Notes under the pieces: generated by a model | What the model was told of the DNA's origin: nothing | What the model saw: the letters and a program-made list of their open reading frames with translations, nothing else | Database searches by the model: none | Translations under genes and position numbers: made by a program | In this document: positions 57,136 to 61,980 of the stretch, one piece after another | Position numbering within the stretch: the stretch's first letter is position 1 | Layout: the number at the start of each line of letters is the position of its first letter | Origin: JBFHQE01 sp041592335 | GTDB taxonomy: Bacteria; Pseudomonadota; Gammaproteobacteria; Thiohalobacterales; Thiohalobacteraceae | DNA length: 61,980 nucleotides | NCBI GenBank assembly: GCA_041592335.1 | Contig: JBFHQE010000014.1 | Span: 1 to 61,980 of the forward strand | Reading direction: 5' to 3'

Positions 57136-58950
57136 GTGATTGAGAATCTCCGTAATATCGCCATCATCGCCCACGTTGACCATGGTAAAACCACCCTCGT
57201 CGACCAGCTTCTGAAACAGTCCGACACCCTGGACGCGCGCACCCAGCTGCAGGAACGCGCCATGGACTCCAACGATCAGGAGCGCGAGCGCGGCATCACC
57301 ATTCTGGCCAAGCCGACCGCGATCCGCTGGGGCGATTATCGAATCAATATCGTCGACACCCCCGGACACGCCGACTTCGGTGGCGAAGTGGAACGCGTAC
57401 TGTCGATGGTTGATTCCGTGCTGCTGCTGGTCGATGCCGTGGAAGGCCCGATGCCACAGACGCGTTTCGTTACGCAAAAGGCGCTCGCGCGCGGACTGCA
57501 CCCAATCGTCGTCGTCAACAAGATTGACCGTCCCGCCGCTCGTCCCGAATGGGCGCTGGACCAGACCTTCGACCTGTTCGACCGCCTCGGCGCGACCGAT
57601 GAGCAACTCGATTTCCCGGTCGTGTATGCCTCCGGTCTTTCCGGTTTTGCCGCGCTGGATTCCAGCGTGCGTGAAGGCGACATGAAACCCTTGCTGCAGA
57701 CCATCGTCGACAAGGTGCATCCGCCGCAGGTTGAACTGGAAGATCCGTTCCAGCTGCAGGTCTCGCAGCTGGATTACAACAGCTATACCGGGGTTATCGG
57801 TATCGGTCGCATCACCCGTGGCCGTGTCAAGAAGAACACCCCCGTCACCGTGGTCGATACCAAAGGCATGCGCCGCAATGGCCGCATCCTGCAGATCTTC
57901 GGCTTTATGGGACTGGAACGCATCGAAGTTGAAGATGCGCAGGCGGGTGACATCATCTGCTTTACCGGTCTCGATCCGCTCAATATTTCGGATACGCTGT
58001 GCGATCCCAATGCCGTGGAAGCGCTGGCCCCCCTGACGGTCGATCAACCGACTGTCAGCATGACCTTCCAGGTCAATAACTCGCCCTTTGCCGGCAAGGA
58101 CGGCAAATTTGTCACTTCCCGCCAGATCAAGGAACGCCTCGAGGAAGAACTCATTCATAACGTGGCGCTGCGCGTGGAACAGGGTTCCGATCCGGACAAG
58201 TTCCGCGTATCCGGTCGTGGCGAACTGCATTTATCCGTACTGATCGAGAACATGCGCCGCGAAGGCTTCGAGCTGGGCGTGTCGCGTCCGGAAGTCATCA
58301 TTCGCGAAATCGATGGCGAGCCTCAGGAACCCTTTGAGCAGGTCACCGTGGATGTCGAGGAACAGCACCAGGGCGGCGTCATGGAAAAGCTCGGCTCCCG
58401 TGGCGGCGACCTCAAGAACATGGTGCCGGATGGCCAGGGGCGTGTGCGTCTCGATTACATCATGCCAGCACGCGGGCTGATCGGTTTCCGCACCGAATTC
58501 CTCACCGCCACCCAGGGTTCCGGGTTGCTGTACAGCGTGTTCGATCACTATGGCCCGTTCAAGCGTGGCGATTACGGCCAGCGCAAGAATGGCGTGATGA
58601 TCGCCAATGCGCCGGGCAAGGCGCTAACCAATGCCTTGTACAACCTGCAGGAACGCGGCCGTATGTTTATCGGCCACGGTGAAGAGGTCTACGAAGGCAT
58701 GATTATCGGTCTGCATTCGCGCGATAACGACCTGGTGGTCAATGCGCTGAAAGGCAAGCAGTTAACCAATGTCCGCGCCTCCGGCACGGATGAAGCCCAG
58801 GTGCTGACACCGCCACAGGTGCACACGCTGGAACAGGCGCTGGAATTTATCGATGACGATGAACTGGTGGAAGTAACGCCGAACCATATCCGGCTGCGTA
58901 AGAAACTGCTCAAGGAGCATGAACGCAAGAAAGCGTCGCGCGAGGGTTAA
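57136..58950 (+). CDS. typA: GTP-binding translation factor TypA/BipA
   Basis: The 604-residue ribosome-associated GTPase has G1 AHVDHGKTTL, the switch regions RERGITILAKPTAI and DTPGHADFGGEV, G4 NKIDR, and the BipA-specific C-terminal part (GFRTEFLTATQGSGLLYSVF, NALYNLQERGRMFIGHGEEVYEGMIIG). It helps assembly of the large ribosomal subunit and stress adaptation. The start codon is GTG. Length and domain order match E. coli BipA. Confidence 0.97.
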   Translation: MIENLRNIAIIAHVDHGKTTLVDQLLKQSDTLDARTQLQERAMDSNDQERERGITILAKPTAIRWGDYRINIVDTPGHADFGGEVERVLSMVDSVLLLVDAVEGPMPQTRFVTQKALARGLHPIVVVNKIDRPAARPEWALDQTFDLFDRLGATDEQLDFPVVYASGLSGFAALDSSVREGDMKPLLQTIVDKVHPPQVELEDPFQLQVSQLDYNSYTGVIGIGRITRGRVKKNTPVTVVDTKGMRRNGRILQIFGFMGLERIEVEDAQAGDIICFTGLDPLNISDTLCDPNAVEALAPLTVDQPTVSMTFQVNNSPFAGKDGKFVTSRQIKERLEEELIHNVALRVEQGSDPDKFRVSGRGELHLSVLIENMRREGFELGVSRPEVIIREIDGEPQEPFEQVTVDVEEQHQGGVMEKLGSRGGDLKNMVPDGQGRVRLDYIMPARGLIGFRTEFLTATQGSGLLYSVFDHYGPFKRGDYGQRKNGVMIANAPGKALTNALYNLQERGRMFIGHGEEVYEGMIIGLHSRDNDLVVNALKGKQLTNVRASGTDEAQVLTPPQVHTLEQALEFIDDDELVEVTPNHIRLRKKLLKEHERKKASREG

Positions 58951-58959
58951 GGAACAAGA

Positions 58960-59163
58960 CTAGAGGCGACACTTGTCGCCATAGACTTTCATGATCGCCT
59001 GCAGCTCATCGCGCAGCAGCAGGCGTTCTTCTTCGCTCAGGTGTTCCGCCCGGCCGTCCAGGTCACCGCCACAGGTTAATGCCTCAATATAGGCGCGCAC
59101 ATCGCGGCAGCCATCCTCGCACAGCGTCTCGACCAAAGCGTCCACTTTCGGATTGCCAATCAT
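58960..59163 (-). CDS. Small cysteine-containing hypothetical protein
   Basis: The 67-residue protein has cysteines at 15, 19, 31 and 65 (ETLCEDGCRDVRAYIEALTC and GDKCRL) in a largely helical, acidic sequence. It shows no known domain. The spacing could allow disulfides or metal binding. Its ATG lies four bases after the stop of the TlpA-type gene, so it is almost certainly co-transcribed with it and might be a redox partner; that is inference. Confidence 0.75.
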   Translation of the reverse strand: MIGNPKVDALVETLCEDGCRDVRAYIEALTCGGDLDGRAEHLSEEERLLLRDELQAIMKVYGDKCRL

Positions 59164-59167
59164 TTAT

Positions 59168-59671
59168 TCAGCTCCCAAGCCAGGCCGCCAGCCATAAACG
59201 GATGCGCAAACCCAGACCCGTAGTATAGCCAACCGTGGTGCTGCTGATTTCGCCCCGCGTATTGACGATAAAGCTGGTGGGCACCGCACGCACGCCATAG
59301 GCATCAGCCAGCTCGCCATCGGGATCATGCAATACCGGGAAATCGACCTGCTGCGCCTGCATATACGCCAGAATCTCCCGTGACGAGGTGTCTTCCATGG
59401 CAACGGTAATCACTGGATATTCTTTAGCCAGGGCATCGATAGTATCGAGTTCGAATCGACACACCGGGCACCAGGTTGCCCAGAAATGCACCAGCGTGGG
59501 TTGTGTCGCCGCCAGGCTGGCAACCTGCCCCTGCAAAGTCACACCGTCTAGCGCGGGAGCCGGGCCCGTTGCCGTATTACGCGTCTGGTACCACTGAACC
59601 GCCACCAGCACCAACAACAGCAACATCCCCTGCAGCAGCATGCTTCGCCATGGAAGAGAGAACTTTTTCAC
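59168..59671 (-). CDS. TlpA/ScsD-type membrane-anchored thioredoxin-like protein
   Basis: The 167-residue protein has an N-terminal membrane anchor (about residues 11-27) and a periplasmic thioredoxin domain with active site C68-P-V-C71 in FWATWCPVCRFE and the cis-proline in VRAVPTSFI. It belongs with TlpA/ResA/ScsD reductants of envelope disulfides or c-type cytochrome maturation. The start is a GTG with GAGG five bases upstream; another in-frame GTG at 59677 overlaps that site. The small cysteine protein is downstream. Confidence 0.9.
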   Translation of the reverse strand: MKKFSLPWRSMLLQGMLLLLVLVAVQWYQTRNTATGPAPALDGVTLQGQVASLAATQPTLVHFWATWCPVCRFELDTIDALAKEYPVITVAMEDTSSREILAYMQAQQVDFPVLHDPDGELADAYGVRAVPTSFIVNTRGEISSTTVGYTTGLGLRIRLWLAAWLGS

Positions 59672-59826
59672 CAACACCTCGATTTGATATGTGTCACAGC
59701 TGATTCACGACCAGTTCACAATTTTTCCCAAAAATTGACCTCATTGACACAAATTGTGACCCAGTATTCATTAGGATACCCACTCAGGGACTAGAGTTTT
59801 CACTAAGCCCACCGACAGAGATGGTA

Positions 59827-60366
59827 ATGAACAAATTCCTTTCACAAGCCGGCCTCATCATATCAGCCCTCGCGCTGACTGGGTGCAGTGGCATGTGGAA
59901 TGAAGCCAATCTTGGCGGCAAGACCGGCAAGGATGTTGCCGAAAACCAGATCGTGGCATGGATTCCGGTTGATCAGGCCGAAACGCCGACCGTGGTGCGC
60001 GCCATGATGCTGGTCGCGCTGGGCAAAGCCAAGAAATCCACCGAACAGCAATTATGTAATGGCCAGTGGGTATTCACCGGTGACGTGGAAGAAAACGCGG
60101 CACCGCAACGCGGACTGGCACCCAACGCACTCGGCAGCTATGCCGCCTGGCAATACCGCATCCGCTGGAACCCGGCACTGCCCGACTGCGCCAACATCGC
60201 CAGCAGCGAATACTTCCGTTCACTGAGCGCCAATCTGCCAAACTGGGTTGTCGTGCAATCCGGCGTGGAAGAAACCATTTATCACCAGGGTCTCGCCGTG
60301 TTTACCGGCGATAGCGATGAGCCTAACCAGCTCGCGCTAAAAGCCGCGCTGTCGCCTGACGCCTAA
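59827..60366 (+). CDS. Hypothetical lipoprotein
   Basis: The 179-residue precursor has a lipoprotein signal with lipobox LTGC (cysteine 20) and a soluble domain of about 160 residues. It includes DQAETPTVVRAMMLVALG, QLCNGQWVF and LPDCANIASSEYF, with two further cysteines that could pair. Serine follows the lipid-bearing cysteine, which favours outer-membrane sorting. I do not recognise the family. Its stop overlaps the convergent YihY gene by four bases. Confidence 0.8.
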   Translation: MNKFLSQAGLIISALALTGCSGMWNEANLGGKTGKDVAENQIVAWIPVDQAETPTVVRAMMLVALGKAKKSTEQQLCNGQWVFTGDVEENAAPQRGLAPNALGSYAAWQYRIRWNPALPDCANIASSEYFRSLSANLPNWVVVQSGVEETIYHQGLAVFTGDSDEPNQLALKAALSPDA

Positions 60367-61700
60367 CCCTCTTTCCTGTTCATCACCAGATCGCGTACTG
60401 TCTTTTCAGCCAATGCTGAGCGCGTCGCACCGGCCAGCTGTTGCATAACCTCATCCACCGCGGGCAAAGGCGCCAGCTGTGAATCGCTGACAAAGTCGCT
60501 TTCACCTTCTTCACGCACCGCCGCGATCAAATCCGAAAGCCTGATGACACCGATATCCTGTGCTGGCAGGTAACCGGGAGGATCGCTGCTCACTTCCGCC
60601 AGATAGCCATTAGTCACCAACGAATCGACCAGGCGGCCCACCGGATCATCCGGCAGCCCCAGGCGTTGCGCCAGCGCTTCCACTGTCCATGGCTTGCGGT
60701 TGGCCTGATGATGCTGCCCAACCAGTGTCATCACCATCAGCGCAAGGTGCTCCTTGATCTGGTTACTGAGACCGAGTTTTACCGGCTTCTGGGTCAGGTA
60801 ATTCGGATGCTGCACATAAAACGCGATCTTCGCGCCGAGCAACAACACCAGCCAGTTGATGTAAAACCAGATGAGCAACATCACCAGAATGGCGAAACTG
60901 GAATAGATCGCGGTGTATTTTGGAGAAGCGGCAATAAAAGCGGCAAAGGCCCAACCAGTCGACTGCCATAAGCCACCGGCAAACAGCCCACCCACCAGCG
61001 CAGGCATAAACCGCACTCGGGTATTTGGGATAAAAATATAGATAAAAGTGAATGCAACGCTCACCAGAATATAGGGAATCAGCTTGGAAGCAGCCAGAAA
61101 CAGGGTGCCGAAGGGCTCGACACTGAGCAAATACTGCACAAACCCATGGTTCATCATGGATGCCGTGACACCGATTGAACTGAACATCAGCACCGGACCG
61201 ATCAGAATGACGCTCAGATAATTGCTGAAGCGCTGAGCAAGACTGCGTAATCGCGCTATGCGCCAGACGAAATTAAACGAAGCTTCGATCTTCTGCATCA
61301 GCGACAGCACGGTATAGAACAACAACGCAAGACCAACACCGCCCAGCACCGATACTTTTACGTTATCGACAAAGCCGATGATCGTGGACGTGATCTCGGG
61401 CCCTTTCTCACCTAAAAACTGAAACAAATTCAACAGGTAAGGCTCTATCTGATTATGCACCCCAAAACCCTTGAGCACTGAGAAACTCACCGCCAGCAAA
61501 GGCACCAGAGACAATAAGGTGGTGTACACCAGGCTCATTGCGCGCAAATTCAGTTCACCCGTTGCAATGTCGCGCACCATCACATACAGCATGCGTAAAA
61601 AATAAATCAGCCAACGAATGAAGACAGGTTTGTCATGCAGTTCTTTCTGCCAGATGAATTGATTTCCCCTGTCGATGGTCTTCTGAATGGCGAGTGACAT
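60363..61700 (-). CDS. YihY/BrkB family membrane protein
   Basis: The 445-residue protein has about six membrane helices in residues 30-300, with MSLVYTTLLSLVPLLAVSFSVLKGFG, GPVLMFSSIGVTASM and FIYIFIPNTRVRFMPALVGGLFAG typical of YihY/BrkB (once annotated as RNase BN). A cytoplasmic C-terminal region of about 140 residues (WTVEALAQRLGLPDDPVGRLVDSLVTNGYLAE) looks like a winged helix, an extension seen in some members. Role unknown, possibly transport. Confidence 0.9.
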   Translation of the reverse strand: MSLAIQKTIDRGNQFIWQKELHDKPVFIRWLIYFLRMLYVMVRDIATGELNLRAMSLVYTTLLSLVPLLAVSFSVLKGFGVHNQIEPYLLNLFQFLGEKGPEITSTIIGFVDNVKVSVLGGVGLALLFYTVLSLMQKIEASFNFVWRIARLRSLAQRFSNYLSVILIGPVLMFSSIGVTASMMNHGFVQYLLSVEPFGTLFLAASKLIPYILVSVAFTFIYIFIPNTRVRFMPALVGGLFAGGLWQSTGWAFAAFIAASPKYTAIYSSFAILVMLLIWFYINWLVLLLGAKIAFYVQHPNYLTQKPVKLGLSNQIKEHLALMVMTLVGQHHQANRKPWTVEALAQRLGLPDDPVGRLVDSLVTNGYLAEVSSDPPGYLPAQDIGVIRLSDLIAAVREEGESDFVSDSQLAPLPAVDEVMQQLAGATRSALAEKTVRDLVMNRKEG

Positions 61701-61980
61701 ATGCGTTCAACGTCCCTTTCGTTGTGTCTTTTTAACAACTATAGAATAAACCCAGCCTAAAAGAATTTACCCAGCTTGCAAGCATTAGTCGCACAACAGC
61801 ACAAAAAAACCGGCAACTTTTGCCGACAGCACCCAACCCTATTTCACGGCAAAAATCAACCAAGTTTTTTATATGAACGCAACAGCTGAATTGCATTTTA
61901 TGCTGCTATACAAGCATGAAATGAATAAAGGCTTTATTCAGGCGCACATTTAGCTTAGGCGCAACACATCGCGCTACTTG
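61701..61980. other. Window end without a supported gene
   Basis: About 280 bases upstream of the YihY gene hold its likely promoter and a minus-strand terminator; I see no coding frame or RNA gene. Confidence 0.5.
61804..61825 (-). terminator. Intrinsic terminator of an off-window minus-strand gene
   Basis: CGGCAA / TTGCCG with loop CTT is followed on the minus strand by a run of T residues. No minus-strand gene ends nearby inside the window, so it would serve a gene beyond 61980. Confidence 0.65.

Noticed and set aside
57082..58230. 382-codon open frame opposite typA
   Set aside because: It is fully antisense to typA and has no recognised domain; typA is unmistakable.
1..61980. CRISPR arrays, tRNA and rRNA genes, prophage or integrated elements
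   Set aside because: No regularly spaced direct repeats, cloverleaf sequences, rRNA stretches, integrase or transposase genes were recognised.

Overview
The window looks like chromosomal DNA of a sulfur-metabolising gammaproteobacterium. The evidence is gammaproteobacterial household genes (rsd, zapE, yhcB-type, slyD, typA, msrB, selO, DUF3549, DUF2914), short-PutA proline catabolism and a concentration of sulfur-handling genes (persulfide dioxygenase, cNMP-rhodanese fusion, two TusA-like proteins, DsrEFH/TusDCB, TusE/DsrC-like, YeeE/YedE transporter). A class 1 fructose bisphosphatase, glycolate oxidase GlcDEF and a hydroxypyruvate-reductase-like dehydrogenase would suit an autotroph that salvages 2-phosphoglycolate, but no RuBisCO is visible. 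I see no rRNA, tRNA, CRISPR array, prophage, transposase or integrase; most of the window is core-genome-like and densely packed.

Layout. 0-2 kb: persulfide dioxygenase and a double-cNMP/rhodanese protein (minus strand). 2.2-4.2 kb: an orphan MbcA/ParS/Xre-like protein, then a minus-strand run of DnaJ-related protein, zinc-ribbon protein and a small protein. 4.3-8.7 kb: membrane helix-hairpin-helix protein, cupin, ispG overlapping a NavAb-like sodium channel gene, and two minus-strand unknowns including a zincin-like protein. 8.8-10.8 kb: Rieske ferredoxin, DUF3549 and MsrB, with two inverted copies of an unfamiliar hairpin repeat. 10.9-17.1 kb: GlpD-like oxidase, GDPD, universal stress protein, KefB-type antiporter and an atypical glycerol-kinase relative. 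17.1-21.5 kb: SlyD and an FbpABC-type ferric iron transporter. 21.6-27.2 kb: SelO, inositol monophosphatase family, PilZ, several hypotheticals and TusE. 27.2-34.7 kb: ZapE and DUF502 operon, an AT-richer PEP-CTERM protein gene, Fbp, a methyltransferase-like membrane protein, Rsd and a YbaK-HDOD fusion. 34.9-38.3 kb: Rrf2/IscR-like regulator lacking cluster cysteines, spermidine-synthase-like protein, and a tight RibD-C/Nudix/cNMP-protein run. 38.3-48 kb: chemoreceptor, MFS carrier, PutA, 2-hydroxyacid dehydrogenase and MASE3 hybrid kinase. 48-51.8 kb: glcDEF. 51.9-56.5 kb: trmH, yhcB-type gene and the TusA/DsrEFH/YedE sulfur-relay region. 56.5-61.7 kb: YjbQ, TypA, a TlpA-type thioredoxin, a lipoprotein and a YihY membrane protein.

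How the genes fit together. Persulfide oxidation (PDO plus rhodanese), sulfur-compound uptake (YedE) and persulfide relay (TusA, TusBCD/DsrEFH, TusE) form a sulfur theme spread over the window. The relay proteins could serve tRNA 2-thiolation alone, because the DsrC/TusE homologue has only the terminal cysteine and no dsrAB is present. GDPD, GlpD-like oxidase and the FGGY kinase are near one another on one strand and suggest glycerophosphodiester/polyol turnover, although the kinase lacks a key glycerol ligand.

Three dispersed repeat families are visible. One is a REPIN-like doublet (four loci). One is a CCGGCGAAGGCCGG-type hairpin (three loci, one of them between fbpA and fbpB). The third is a core-plus-covarying-arm hairpin (three loci) that I do not recognise, and it is the best candidate here for something undescribed.
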